Under the pieces are notes generated by a model. It was not told where the DNA came from, did not search any database, and saw only the letters and a list, made by a program, of their open reading frames with translations. A program made the translations under genes and the position numbers. 64,000 bases of DNA from Saccharum officinarum (lineage: Eukaryota > Streptophyta > Magnoliopsida > Poales > Poaceae). Shown here in pieces: positions 34,193-46,315 of this stretch; within the stretch, counting starts at the first letter, position 1; each line of letters starts with the position of its first letter. Location: NCBI GenBank assembly GCA_020631735.1, contig CM036209.1:1909478-1973477 (forward strand), read 5' to 3'.

Positions 34193-34484
34193 TAACAAGC
34201 CGTCGTCAAGGCACCTACGACGACCCCTCATATCCAACAGCAGCATCAGATCTGCACCGGCGATTTGCAGCGACAGCGTGAGGTCCTGCCGAGCTGTGAG
34301 GACCCGAGTGAGCTTGGCAGGCAGTCTCTGCACGGAGGACGATCAGTTTAAGCAGAGAGCAAGAACTCGCTAGCTACCCTCGGCACAGCGATGAGATTCA
34401 GCGCAGAGCAAAGACGCGCCTTACCCGTGGATGGCTGGATACGAGCCAAACCCAAACCTGTTGCGCTGCTGCCGACCGCTCTCT

Positions 34485-34584
34485 NNNNNNNNNNNNNNNN
34501 NNNNNNNNNNNNNNNNNNNNNNNNNNNNNNNNNNNNNNNNNNNNNNNNNNNNNNNNNNNNNNNNNNNNNNNNNNNNNNNNNNNN
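34485..34584. other. Assembly gap (100 N)
   Basis: Exactly 100 N in the GC-rich leader region between the peptide gene and its possible promoter. Confidence 0.98.
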
Positions 34585-34735
34585 ATCGCAAAGACGAGGG
34601 TTCCGAAGACCTGCTCACCCGGTCGCTAGTGCACGCAAGCGATCGGACTGGAGTAGCTACAGCGGCGGCGAAATAGCGAGTAGAGGCAAAAAACCCTAGC
34701 TCAATTGGATCCGTTTTGGTGTGGCCGGCAGGTTG

Positions 34736-34743
34736 CTTATATA
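34736..34743 (-). promoter_or_regulatory. Possible TATA box for the peptide gene
   Basis: On the minus strand TATATAAG is followed by GAGCTAGGGTTTTTTGCC and C/T-rich DNA typical of plant leaders. It points toward the secreted-peptide gene about 540 nt away, across a gap. It could equally serve a lost gene. Confidence 0.35.
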
Positions 34744-35586
34744 GTCCTGTCCAACCATCTCGTGTCGTGATCATGATCTAAATTGATTTAGGACTCTTAA
34801 TTTGTAACCGATTAGGACTCATGCAACTTGAAGACCAAGAAACCAAAAACGAAAACAGAAAAAGAGATCGCGCTCCCCGCAAGGCGAGGAGCCGGATTTC
34901 GGTGGACCATTCACCGCCCGCACCCCGCCCCGGCGAGGCGAGCGAGCGCGTGTGTGCTTCTCTTACTCCTCCTCACACTAGACTTGAGGAAGTGGAGATG
35001 ATTTCCATATTTAAGTATGACTACTTTCACTTCAACAAGCAAGGTGGTACTAAAGAGTTCCCACATCCCCTCTTGCTCACATGAATGGACTTTTGAGATT
35101 TATTAGGAATTTCACAATTGGTTATTCCCATATAAATTCCAACAATATATATCTTCCCTCGGCTCGCGACAGGGTGACGTGTCCAAATAAGGTTTGCATG
35201 CTGTAGAGTTTGCTCGTGTGGGCTTGGTATCAACAAACACAGAATGTTGCTTGCCTTTGAGGTCAGGACTCAGCATGAATCTAATTAATGCAATCAAATG
35301 GCACCCGGTCCTCCCAAAACTAAGCATGGTGTTGGCATCGGCTGGGACCAATAATTTTTCATCCATGAAGCAAAATCCTCTGCTTCAGTTACTGATGTGG
35401 GATGCAAACATTACATTCTTGTTTATCGAAAGCCCTAGTATTACATATATGACAAGTGCACGTCTGCACGGACACGGCATAAAACAGACCAAAGTACATG
35501 TGCCGAGTTAGGCAAAGACACCGTGGCTTATTTAGCTATGCGCATATACACACTTGCATAGGCACATACATACAAAAACACGTGCA
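34744..35586. other. Intergenic, no gene recognised
   Basis: Spacer between the peptide gene and the lectin gene; it contains the latter's 3' flank. No coding sequence is supported. Confidence 0.45.
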
Positions 35587-36570
35587 TTATAAGAACGTAC
35601 AAGTGCTATCTGTTGTCGTGGGCCCTTGAAGAAGTTTTTCTTCTGTGACCTCGGAAGTGAAATCATAGCTGTTGATGCCATGGTAAATCCCATCATCAAA
35701 CTTGTTGACAACTTTCTGTCCATCGGTTAAAATATCCTCCTGGTAGTATGAGAAGGGGACAGAGCACGAGCCTTGCTTTCCCATCATGCTTAGTGTTACC
35801 TTGGTGTATGCAGGCACAGGGATCTCATATTCAACCGAGTGCTCCTCCGTGTGAGATATGGATTCTCCCCAGTTGTATGCTTCAGTAAACTCATGTTCGA
35901 TTCTGACCGAGGCGCTTGAAACTTCTGGGACTCCAGCTTGAATGGTGGTTGCGACGCCTAGCTTCAACGAGACACTTGAATCCCACGTTCTTCTCTTGGT
36001 CACACCGTACTTCAGGGTTAGCTTAGCCACATTGGTCGTAGCAGTTCTGTTAATAGCAGTTTCGGTAGCCATAGTCTGTACCTTCTGGTTATAGACTTTA
36101 GCATCCATTACGTTGTACACAATGTTGTAAATCCTCCGAGAAAGGACTGTTTCTTCAATCCGTAGGTGTGCCCACTGATTAATGCTTGGAACAGAGGCGT
36201 TGAGACAACTCACTTTGCGTTCAGTAGTCAACCTTGTGCAGTAGTAGTTGTTGCCGAGGTTCTGAAGCGCAAAAATGTCACCAAACTTGACTACCCGGAA
36301 CACGGTGTCAGGGTTGCTGCTGATGGTGTCATCAGAGTCCGCCCAGATCCAGTTGGGGCTACGCCTCCAGAACTTGCCGAAATGGTCAGACTTTATGCGG
36401 ATGGTACCATTGGTGTTGGTATGAATGGTATGCCTTATGGTTGGATCACCCATATCATTCGATGAGAATTGCAAATAGTTGTAGCCCTGAATGATCCGTG
36501 CACTGAGGTACAAGCCATTGTCACCCTTGAAACAAACATGCTTAGGCAACTCCATTCGTTGTTGATCCAT
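35587..36570 (-). CDS. Amaranthin-type agglutinin fused to an aerolysin-like module (Hfr-2 type, 327 aa)
   Basis: A single uninterrupted frame. Residues about 7-150 resemble the agglutinin (amaranthin) beta-trefoil fold, with the GLYLSAR and W-rich (FWRRSPNWIWAD) motifs typical of that lectin. Residues about 155-325 resemble the aerolysin/ETX-MTX2 pore-forming fold: beta-strand-rich, Ser/Thr-alternating stretch around 200-250 and a late Pro-rich turn. This fusion is known in cereals from wheat Hfr-2, induced by Hessian fly feeding; binding of glycans followed by membrane insertion is the proposed action. No signal peptide is seen, in line with a cytosolic or wound-released protein. One amaranthin domain only. 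No break is visible. Confidence 0.85.
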   Translation of the reverse strand: MDQQRMELPKHVCFKGDNGLYLSARIIQGYNYLQFSSNDMGDPTIRHTIHTNTNGTIRIKSDHFGKFWRRSPNWIWADSDDTISSNPDTVFRVVKFGDIFALQNLGNNYYCTRLTTERKVSCLNASVPSINQWAHLRIEETVLSRRIYNIVYNVMDAKVYNQKVQTMATETAINRTATTNVAKLTLKYGVTKRRTWDSSVSLKLGVATTIQAGVPEVSSASVRIEHEFTEAYNWGESISHTEEHSVEYEIPVPAYTKVTLSMMGKQGSCSVPFSYYQEDILTDGQKVVNKFDDGIYHGINSYDFTSEVTEEKLLQGPTTTDSTCTFL

Positions 36571-38935
36571 GTCGATACACGGAACTTGTGTTCTTCTCGA
36601 TCTTATGGTTTAATTGATCTATATATGTATGTTTCCCAGAAACAAACAGGCAGGCAATGAAGAAACTTATGAGCCTGGGATGCTGCAAGCTACCTGTCAT
36701 AGAACAATTGTAACGTCAATTGCAATAAAACAGCAATAATTATGAAATTCAAAACAGTGTGTGCGTGCACTTGCGTACGTGCATGTGTGAAAATTGTAGG
36801 AATACTGCTCAGCTAAGATTGTATTCCAAGGCCAAATGGGCATGTATACACAGGTGTACGTACTATGAATTTGTTATTTATATTGTTTTTTATATTTTTG
36901 TGGACACAGAAAATTAGTACCATAACATAGTTGAATCTATTAATATACATAGGCCAAAATGCTAAATTTATCTGCATATACATATGACAAATTAGCACCA
37001 GAATACAGTTCCATCTACTTTTTGTGAAAACATTTGTTACTTATATTGGTATTAACATTTTAAAATATATATATATAATGACATGTGAATTACACTTACA
37101 TGTTGAGGACAAAACTAACCATCTTTGGCCTTTTGCCATAGTATGTTGCTAGAATTAAACGTCATAAATGAGAATAATGCCAATTAAATTATGAAGTCCA
37201 TTTGTAAATATGAACGTCATGTTCGCTTGAGCTTATTAGCCAAATCGTCAGTCATTCAGCAGTGTTTTTTTTTCTCATAACAAATCAGCGAATAGTACTT
37301 TCAGCCATGACTTTTTAGTCAAGCGAACAGGGCGGAAGAGTTTGCTACATCCAACATAAATATGTACATCATGATATCTACATATGACAATATGTTGTTA
37401 TTGTTCTTGTTAATGCATCTGCTGCTGCATGAACTTTCAGCTTCATAAAAAAAATAGCAAGATGTAATTCATAAGCAGAATAAATGACACAAAAATTACG
37501 TGTCTAACAAAAAATGTTTTTAAGTTGCACTATCAAATACTCATTGCAAAGAATCATGTCATTTTGGGTAAATGCTAGATATCTATGTTTGCCCTACAGT
37601 TTTGATCATGATCAGTTGCTTTATGTGTTCATTAGTTACTTGGTAATAAATTTGTTGCCACAAACATAGTCAATGTTGTAAGTCCCGACAAAGTATTTAC
37701 TTATTGGTATTACTAATAAAAAGTCTAGCCATTGTTCTTTCTTAGATACCTTCTTTAAGTTCACTCTAGTAGTATTGCAAACCATAATGTGCAAAGAAAA
37801 TGAATGTATTTTCATACTTCAATAAAATATCTTGTCTTCATGAGGACCCATTTGGATGTTGCATTCTTTAAAAGCTACAATATCTTGAAACCATATGTTT
37901 TGCGATCATAAATTTGGTATGTAGATATATATACTACTTACACAAACAGAGCATGTATATGTTATCAGTCTACAGTAACATTGTGTGGTAGTACCACCAT
38001 CGTATAAGTATGTAATATTGATACAATACACAAGGAGAACATATAATAAATGATAGAACCAACATGCCTAATACTCCAACAAATAAAGCTATATTATCTA
38101 GGAAATAAATCGATGGTAAAATAAGAAGGTGTGTTAAAATATTGAGAGCATATCCATTAAGAATCAGTAAAGGATAGAAAATGGTCAAAATTACTCATCA
38201 AGTAAGGCTTATATGGAAAACTCCTAATACTAAATTTTGGTTTGTTCGACCCCATTGGGTTGCAAATACATCGGATCACTTTTTTTATCTCTATGTTCTA
38301 ATATAAACCGGTTTTGTAGAAGTGGACTCTTAAGGAAGGTGGTTGTGTGTTGATGAATGTGATTCTACTAACTTAGCTTGACACATGTACGTCCAGTGTG
38401 GATAGGAATTATCAGGCATCCTACCCCTTTGAGGCCAGCCCTAGCACTCCATGCTGGATGGGAGTCTCAACCTCTACATCGGCGCTCAACATCCAAATAA
38501 CCTCTGTTAGTGGTTTCAATTCGCATAATGTCATAAAAGCTTGCAAAAGTAGCTATTACCTCCTCTGACTAAAACTTGAAGACACCACTAGAACATATAT
38601 TGTAGCAGAATCTATTGAGATCTCGCATCAACCGTTCTCAAGAGACGTGAGGGAGAACAAGTAAAGCATATGGCAAAAGAGAGTTGCTTTTATGACACAA
38701 GGCGTTGGCTTGCGCCACTAGCATTGGGAAATGAATGCCCTTGCATCTTCCTTGCCTCTCCTAGATTTTATCTAAAGCATATGGCAATGTCTCCTAGATT
38801 TTATATTTTTCTTTCTGCCACCACCCAAATTACCGAAATTCACAAAATTTCGCTGGAATTTTGAACCCTGATTAGTAGTGCTATACATAGTGTTGCCTCC
38901 CTACTATTTACGCCACTGCCTTGCCATGTGAGGCT
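36571..38935. other. Intergenic, AT-rich
   Basis: Upstream flank of the lectin gene plus non-coding DNA. It contains one MITE (37219-37333); nothing else is recognised. Confidence 0.5.
37219..37333. mobile_element. MITE, CCTGTTCGCTTG family (copy 3)
   Basis: GTTCGCTTGAGCTTATTAGCC at the left and TTTTAGTCAAGCGAACAGGGC at the right are inverted repeats around CAGCAGTGTTTTTTTTTCTC and CAAATCAGCGAATAG. Same family as 12914-13016 and 29289-29418 and the best-preserved of the three. Confidence 0.72.
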
Positions 38936-39715
38936 AAATAGCATGGCATGGGAGCGCCAATAGAAGTACCATTTTAGAAAGGCAAACACAGCCGCCGCCA
39001 CCGAGACACCGCCTGCCGCAACTCTTGCCTCACTATCAACGCCGCCGCCACCGTGCCTAGGGCCCCTCTCCTTCGCCCTCTCCGGTGCATCTGCCGGGGA
39101 CAAGAAGGGGAGGGGACCCATCCTTTTTCCCGCAGTTTCATATCTAGTTGCTTAGGGTTTAGTCCAAATAAAGCTTTCGGCAGAATCAAATGATTTTCAG
39201 TCACGATCGTGTTTTCTATGATGACTTTAGTGATTGCCACGACGAGACCCCGTTGCAGGCATTGATTTCATCGGTAGGCGGCCAATTTATGGCCTTTATC
39301 CGCAAGGCGTGGGGTGCTTCTAGGCACTCCCAATGAGGACAGCTACTTCGGGTCATCGATCTCTTTGTCGACGGTCGCGGAGAGGAAATGAAGGTTTGGA
39401 GGTGATGTATCTGCATCCTATGTTATACCCGACGATGTAGCTGCCGATATTATTTCATCGATTCAGATACGTTTTGGACAGGTTCTAAAAAGATCTTGCG
39501 GCATGTCTAATATTTTAGGGTGGGTGTTGGATTCAGCATAAGGATTGCAATTTGGCTCTAGCGTTCGAGGGAAGCCACTGGAAAAGAAGATGATGGAAAA
39601 ATCTGGAAAGAATATTATGTATTTTTTTATTTCAGATTTTTTTCTTGTATAATTTAGGATATAGTATGCCAAGTTTTAATATAATCCCCCTCCCTTCGAA
39701 AAAATAGCATGGCAT
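38936..39715 (+). mobile_element. 752-bp non-LTR retro-insert with 14-bp TSD
   Basis: AAATAGCATGGCAT occurs at 38936-38949 and 39702-39715. The insert (38950-39701) has a GC-rich GCCGCCGCCACC-type start and ends TAATATAATCCCCCTCCCTTCGAAAA, a 3' end seen in grass LINE-type elements, fused to a short A tail. No convincing protein is encoded. It is either a non-coding LINE-dependent element with a GC-rich 5' part or a retro-copied transcript. Confidence 0.7.
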
Positions 39716-40968
39716 AGATAGGGTCCGAGAGGTTGCAACCTCAGATAGGTCCTAGGCCAATGTCCATGGCATGTGTTGGGTTAGTCCTTAGGTGTCGCCT
39801 TCTGCTGATGCAAAAGTTAGAAACCACCATGACGAGAAGTCGAGAACAGGGGTGATGACATATTTGGTTCAGCAGAGATGTCTGACAGGATAGGGTTTTA
39901 TGGTCCACACGATTCCACCTTAAATGGCCACACACTAAGTTGAGTTAGCAAAACCAATTTGGATAGAGAGCCTAAGATTTGATAGAGCTTCAGGTGACTT
40001 CTCCGGCTCCTCTGTGTACCTAGCGAGGAGCCATCTTTCTTTTTACTCTCAAAATGAATTAGGTGCCGTGAAACTATTATTTTCTCTTCATCGGCTCTGG
40101 CTTCGACTTCTACGCGCACTGTAGTAAAGAGTCGGAGCCATTTAGAGTCATGCTAACCAGAGTCTTAAGTTTTACACTAATCCATTTTAAGGCTTGTTTG
40201 GATGTACTCATATCCATCTCAATCTATGTGTGCTCCAATCCACTCCAACACATATGGATTGAAGTAATTAGGAGTGCATCCCAACAAGCCTAACATATAT
40301 GGATTGAAGTAATACCGATATGACCTAATTGTGAGTGGAGAGAGCAAAAGAGAAATGGAGTAAGCATACCACAGCCTCGGCTTCCTACGTTGGCGTGATG
40401 GCGTGGACCATCGAGCTGTAGCGTTGGCTTCCCGGGGCGGAGGGGATCTGCGGCGCAGTTCGTAGCCGACGCAGACGGAGGAGACTCCGGCGTTGTTGGC
40501 GCCCTCTTGCTGAAGAGTCAAACTCCCTCAGCGTCGTCTCGTCTCGGATTTTAAAGAGAAAACTGACCTGACCGATCCTCAAGAAATCGCTGTATAATTG
40601 TATTCCTATTCCCGTTCCTTTCCTTCCTTGGTTCCATTCCATCAAGTGTTGAACAAGATGCCATCCAACTTTCGACGATGCTCCTCTTGCTGGTAGCTTT
40701 GGACAATTGGACATCTGATTCGATCCGCCAGCGAAGGACCCAGCGTGGTACACACCGGGCAAATCGGAAGCATGCATGTGCAATCAATACATAAAATTCA
40801 TATTCTCGTCCTTTTTACATAAAGATTATTCTCGTGACCAAAATAATTAGATCAATTATTATACATAAATAAAATAAAAAAAAGAGTCAGACTCAAAAAT
40901 TAAGTGTAGAATTATCGACCGTCCAAAAGAAGTAAAGTTCATTGCGACTGTCTCTGTACAATGCAATC
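39716..40968. other. Intergenic, no gene recognised
   Basis: Non-coding apart from weak frames (minus strand 40219-40783) with no family resemblance. It holds a Tourist-like MITE. Confidence 0.45.
40188..40293. mobile_element. Tourist-like MITE (100 bp), TSD TAA
   Basis: The element 40191-40290 begins GGCTTGTTTGGATGTACTC and ends GGAGTGCATCCCAACAAGCC, which are near-perfect inverted repeats. TAA precedes (40188-40190) and follows (40291-40293), the target choice of PIF/Harbinger elements. The inner sequence is also self-complementary (AATCCATATG/CATATGGATT). Confidence 0.85.
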
Positions 40969-42585
40969 TGCAAGGATCAAGATGCCCAAGAGGAGGGTGA
41001 ATTGGACTTTTCTAAAAATTAATTGCAAGAATTAAATTATACAAGCCAAACTTCACCTCTAGTGTCTACTAGTGTTCCTTGTGATTCTACCGATAAAAAA
41101 TTTGCACCCTAAGTTCCAATCCTAGACTAGCATGGCAATTCTAGGAAAGTAAACAAGCAATGAAAGTAATGCACGAAAGTAAATGCTTGAAAGTAAGGGT
41201 TAGGAATACGGCGATGTTTTGCCGAGGTATCGGAGAGTCGTCACTCCCCACTAGTCCTCGTTGGAGCACCCGCGCAAGGGTGTAGCTCTCCCTTGATCCG
41301 CGCAAGGATCAAGTGCTCTCTACGGGTTGATTCTTCGACACTCCATCACGGCGAATCACCCAAAACCGCTCACAATTTGAGTTGGGTCACCCACAATCTC
41401 GTTGGATGATCACCAAACTCCCAATCACCACCAAACCGTCTAGGTGATGGCGATCACCAAGAGTAACAAGCTAGAACTCTCACTTGACCATAATAAGCCT
41501 AATAGAAGATGGATGCACACTTGCTATACTCTTGTCACTAGTGAGGAATCTCAAACTTTGATTCTCAAATCACTATCCTCACTAGGGCTCTTGCACTCCC
41601 TTGCACTCCAAAGGTGTTTCTCAGCTGAACAAATGAGCAAGAGACCTCTAAAAGAGGTGGAGGGGATGTATTTATACACCCCTCAGACAAATCCAACCGT
41701 TATCTGTCGAATCAGCAAAACGCGCACTGACCGGACGCGCCGGTCGACATGACCAGACGCGCCGGTCAAATGTAACGGTCGGAAATCGAAAGTTACGCTG
41801 AGTGACCGGACGCGCCGATCTGAGATGACCGGACGCGCCGATCAGGGATGACCGGACGCGTCCGATCATGCAACAACCTTACTGGAAACAGATCTGATGC
41901 TCGACCGCGTCCGATCATAGATGACCGGACGCGTCAGGTCAGCTCGGGACCTTACTGGAACGTGACCGGACGCGTCGATCACTTCACAGTCGCGTCCTAT
42001 TACACTGTTACCCTCTAGAACACGTGTACGACTGACCACCGCGTCCGGTCCTCTCAAGGACCGCGTCTGGTCGATCAGTTAACTCCGCACTGAAGTGTTA
42101 GTACTGACCGGACGCGTCCGGTCATGACCAGAACCGCGTCCGGTCATGGGTAAACTGCTCAAACGACTTCTAAACGCGACGCAACTTGAACCAAGTTGCT
42201 TCCAACTGAACTCTGAGCTTTTCTAGAGCTACCTAGTGCTAAGTTTGACAAGTGTGCACCACACCTAAACAGAAGACTCACCTAGGTCAAGCTACTCGCT
42301 CATGCCCCCCTTTATAGTACGGTCAAAGGAAGAAACAAAGATCCTAACGACTATTCCAGATGTAACTCAACACCTTGATATCCGGAACTAACCATCCTTA
42401 ATCTTGTCGTTGATCCTTTGAAAACCGAAACGATTTCCATCAAGAGACATGAATACCATATTGCCCAAAGCAGTTATCATCTCCATGACCTAACTTACCA
42501 ACGTTTCTACAAAACACACGTTAGTTATGGTAATAATGCGTTGTCATCAATTGCTGAAACCAACACCGGGGCCTAGATGCTTTCA
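40969..42585 (-). repeat. 3' LTR of Sirevirus B (1617 bp)
   Basis: On the minus strand it starts TGAAAGCATCTAGG after the PPT and ends GATCCTTGCA (the family end is CTTTCA; one T to G change). The TATA box is at 41669-41676. About a dozen CCGGACGCG/CGCGTCCGG units occupy 41725-42150. Confidence 0.92.
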
Positions 42586-42600
42586 ATCTCCCCTTTTTGG
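42586..42600 (-). other. Polypurine tract of Sirevirus B
   Basis: The minus strand reads AAAAAGGGGAGAT directly before the LTR's TGAAAG. This is the plus-strand primer site used in reverse transcription and fixes the inner 3' LTR boundary. Confidence 0.85.
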
Positions 42601-43000
42601 TGATTGATGACAACACTTAGATTCAGAAGATATGAGTTGAGGTTTTTCGATCATGCTTGGTTCACATAAGCATAAAGTTGTAAGCACAAGGGGTTAGTCA
42701 TTGCTTATGTGTTCCAAGCCAACTGAGTGTACTCATAAGATAAAACATGAAGAGTTAGTACACATAAAACATAGCTCATATGAAATCGGAGTAAGGCACA
42801 GAAGCACAACCTTATGAGCTAAACACCATTAAGTGACATAAATATTAAGACATAGTCTCACAAACTCATAGTCACACAATGCAGGGCGAGAAAGTAAACA
42901 TGATGCATGAAGTAGCACACATAAGAACGAAACCCTCTATCAACACTCCCCCTGAATCTACGCTCTCTCTCCCCTTTGGCATCAACCGCCAAAAACTAAT

Positions 43001-45412
43001 CTAAGGATCTGACGGGGGAACATAAGCTGTCGTGTCGGGTGCCGAGGAGCGCGGAGTGATCATGAACTGTGAAGGGTCCTACTCAGACTCTGAACTGTCA
43101 GGCTGACCCTCTGTAGATTGACGTGGCAGTGAAGCAGTCTGGGTCTGTAGAGGAGGTGTAGCAACTGAAGGTGTAGAAGCAACTATAGGATCAGTCACTG
43201 TCGCCTGAGCCTGAAAGACACCAAGAGTGGGAGGATCTGTCGAAGCGACTGAAGATGGCAGAGTGTCTGTAGTGGCGGCCCCTGTCACTGGAAATGTAGC
43301 AGTCTCTGAAACCGACATGTCTAAGGTAGTCATAAAGGTAGAGTATGACGGTGTCGGCTGTCCAGTCAGCTCACTGTATGTAGCACTGAAATCAGGGAAT
43401 GCAGTGCCGGAGAGGAGGTGAGGTCCCGGCTGAGCTAGTGGAGTGAATCCTGTCTGGATAGGAGTGTAGCTCGGAGACTAAAACGTCTGTGGTACCTGCT
43501 GCTGGGGGGAGGTGTACTGAAAGCTCGGCTGCCCCTGACTCTGAGGTCCACTGGACTGTAGGGCTGGAGTCAGGACACACGGTGGTGGAGGTACTCCCAC
43601 AGTGACAAGGTGGCGCAGGAGCTCTAGGTACTGCTGCTGAGTGGCTGCCTGCTGCCTCTGCATCTCGAACTGCTGTCTCTGGAACTCGAGCTGCTGCCTC
43701 TGGAGCTCGTCCTGGCGAGCCTGAATCTGAGCGAACACGGCAGCTGAGTCCTGAGCCTGTCGCTGCATCTGGACCTCCTATCTCTCCTAGGCCTGGGTCA
43801 ACCTCTCAAGAATAGCCACCATGGCTGGATCTGAGCGGGAGACTGAGCCAAAGCCACCGGCCTCACGGTCATGAGGCCGAGGAGAGCGGTACCGAGGGAT
43901 GGGCTGATAATCCTCATCTGTGCTGTCAGTGGCCACATCCTCGGCTTGATCAGCTGGCTGAGCATCTAGATCTGCTAGCTCTGCCTCGGTAAGACCCTCA
44001 ATGGTCTCATCCTGCTCAGCAGCTGTCTCTGGTACCTCTGGCCTCTGACGCTGTCCTGGGCCAGGCACCTACTCTTTGGTAACTGAGGCCCATAGCTGGC
44101 GGATGTCATACTCCGGAAAGGTTGTGGTGGTATCAGAAATTTCTGCTCTAATCTCTGCAGGCAACTCATAGGCAGACCTGATGATGAAGCAAATCCAGTG
44201 AGCATATGGTAGCTGCCTATGACCCTTGAAGCCCTCTGCCAAGGTGTCCTCCATCTCACAAAGCATCAGATCCCAAAGGTCAAACGGGGTCTGTGAGACG
44301 AGGTGACGTACAACCCACAACTGCATGCGAGTCAGGCCCTCTCTGTATCCAAGCCTCGGAAGAAGTGTCCTCCTCACTATAGCATCCAGGACTCTGGCTA
44401 TGGGTGTCAAGCTGGCTGGTGTACGTTGAGACCCCTCACCAAAAGGCTCACGGAAACAGGGTCGGATCATATCAGTAGGGGGCACTGTCCCGCTGTGAGG
44501 GTGTCTCGAAGGAGCAATCTGTCCGAAACACAGCTGATGAATCTTTGTCTCTAAAGCAGGGAGTCTGAGAATCTCCCGTACCCTGGTGCTGTATAGTCTA
44601 CGGTCATGGCCTCTGAAAGTAAAGTGAATGAACTGATGTGCTGGGTCAATCCATAGTGAGGAGTAAAACTCTCTGACCCAGGTTCCGCAGTATGCTCCAG
44701 TCCGTCCAAGAAGATCTACTAATCCAGGCAGAAAGGACAGATACGGACGAAGCTGCTCACTAACTACCTCAACTAGGGCTTCCAGTCGACAGACTCTCTG
44801 AGGTCTGAAAGCAATCCCGCTGTCGACATAAGCCCTATAGAAGTCCTCTTGCAGAGGAGTGTAGAAACCCTCTGACGCCTGGGGATCCCGCTGAGGTGGG
44901 AACCACCGAGTGACCTCAACAAATTTGAGGGCCTGGACCTGTCTGGCTGTAGAACCCCTAAGGTCAAAATGCTCAACTAGGGGGTGACCTCGAGCCCTGG
45001 GAGGTGGACGACCTCCACGACGCTGACCCTCTGACCTGGGAGTGACCTGAGCTCGCGTAAGTCCTGAGCGATGACGCTATGGAGAGGGTACTATCTGCTC
45101 CTCAGTCTCCTCTAGATCCTCTGTAGGCTGCTCTGCAGGGGCATCCACTGTCTCCTCTGTGGCCTCTGTACTGAGTTGTCAACCTTCAAGGTGAAAGCGA
45201 CTCTCGCCAATACGAATACCACTGCTCCTGCCACCTCTCTCAGCTACCTCTGCTGCATCTACAACTGCCTGAGCTACCTCTGCCTCTGTAAGTGTTCTCT
45301 TTCTCTTCTTGGCAGCAATCTTTACTCGCTTTCCGCGAGCTACCTCTGTCCTCCTAGGAGGACTCTCATCCCCGTCACTAGGTGCCCCACCAGCGTTCTT
45401 GTAACGAACCAT
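43001..45412 (-). pseudogene. Extra frame of Sirevirus B between pol and 3' LTR (803 codons, seven stops)
   Basis: One frame runs from ATG 45412 to TAG 43001 with only seven in-frame stops (45179, 45077, 44069, 43787, 43778, 43478, 43079). The product has a basic, NLS-like start (RGKRVKIAAKKRKR), a central globular part (VREFYSSLWIDPAHQF, RRLYSTRVREILRLP, DLWDLMLCEMEDTLAEGFKG) resembling the putative plant transposon protein domain found in several retroelements, an acidic stretch, a Gln-rich coiled coil (QRQQLEFQRQQFEMQRQQ) and a Ser/Thr/Pro-rich tail. Sireviruses sometimes carry an env-like ORF here, but no signal peptide or membrane span is visible. Function unknown. Confidence 0.75.
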
Positions 45413-46315
45413 ACTGACAAGCAGCTGTACTGAGACAAACTGGAAAGTAGCAGATGATGTACTGACACTTGTGAGGCTTGGCTTTAGTCCGTATCCCTAG
45501 GCTTGGCCTCGGATTCACAACTGATCACCTAACACACTCAGCACTGACAGGACAAACTGAAATGATAGAGTAGATGGATCTACTATAAGCAACATATATT
45601 ATCTAGAAGATAAGTGAGATCCTAATAAGAGCAAGCATGTAAGGTAAGATATGAAAGGACCACGATAGCTACCTCGATGAGCGAAGATCCGATGAGCGGA
45701 AGACGATCTCGACGCGCTAGGGTTACCTAGAGACGGCGATCGAAACCCTGGAGTACCGAGAGATCGACGATTGAATTAGTAATTCACCGGAAAATCGACG
45801 GTAAACCCTAATCCAAGGAAAAGACGTCACCTTGCGGAGACGGAGACGATCACAGAGATGAAAATCTCATGAAAAGCCTTGGCGAACAGATCGGGTGGCT
45901 AGGGTTAGGGTTTTCGCGGTGGTGGGCGAGGTCCTCGGAGCTATGCGCGCGGCAGGGAGAGAGCACGAGGGTGGAGCTAGGGCTAGGGCACGGGACTTCT
46001 CCGGGGGCTCCGGCGGCTCCGGTGGCGTGGCTGCAGTGGTGGAGCGGCGAGCTCACGGTGGCGGCTGCGGAGGCGCTGCGAAGGCGCTGTGGAGGCCCGG
46101 CGTGCGTGCGCGGGCGAGGACGGCGCGGCGCGGTGCGGCTGTGAGCAGGGGCGCGTAGTGGCGGTGGCGCGGCGGCTCAGCGAGAACAGCGCGGTCGCGG
46201 CGAGTCGGCGAAAACGGCGGCGCTCGGAATCGGCGAGTACGGGCGACGGCGGATGAAAAAGAAAACGGAGCGAGATCCAATCGTACGGTTAAAAGGGGTG
46301 AGATCTGCTTTTCGC
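45413..46315 (-). other. GC-rich leader upstream of the extra frame
   Basis: Non-coding, GC-rich between the extra ATG (45412) and the palindrome cluster. On the minus strand it contains several CTAGGGTTT-type motifs (near 45715, 45800, 45900) seen in plant gene leaders. It may be the 5' UTR of a separate transcript or captured host DNA. Confidence 0.45.
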
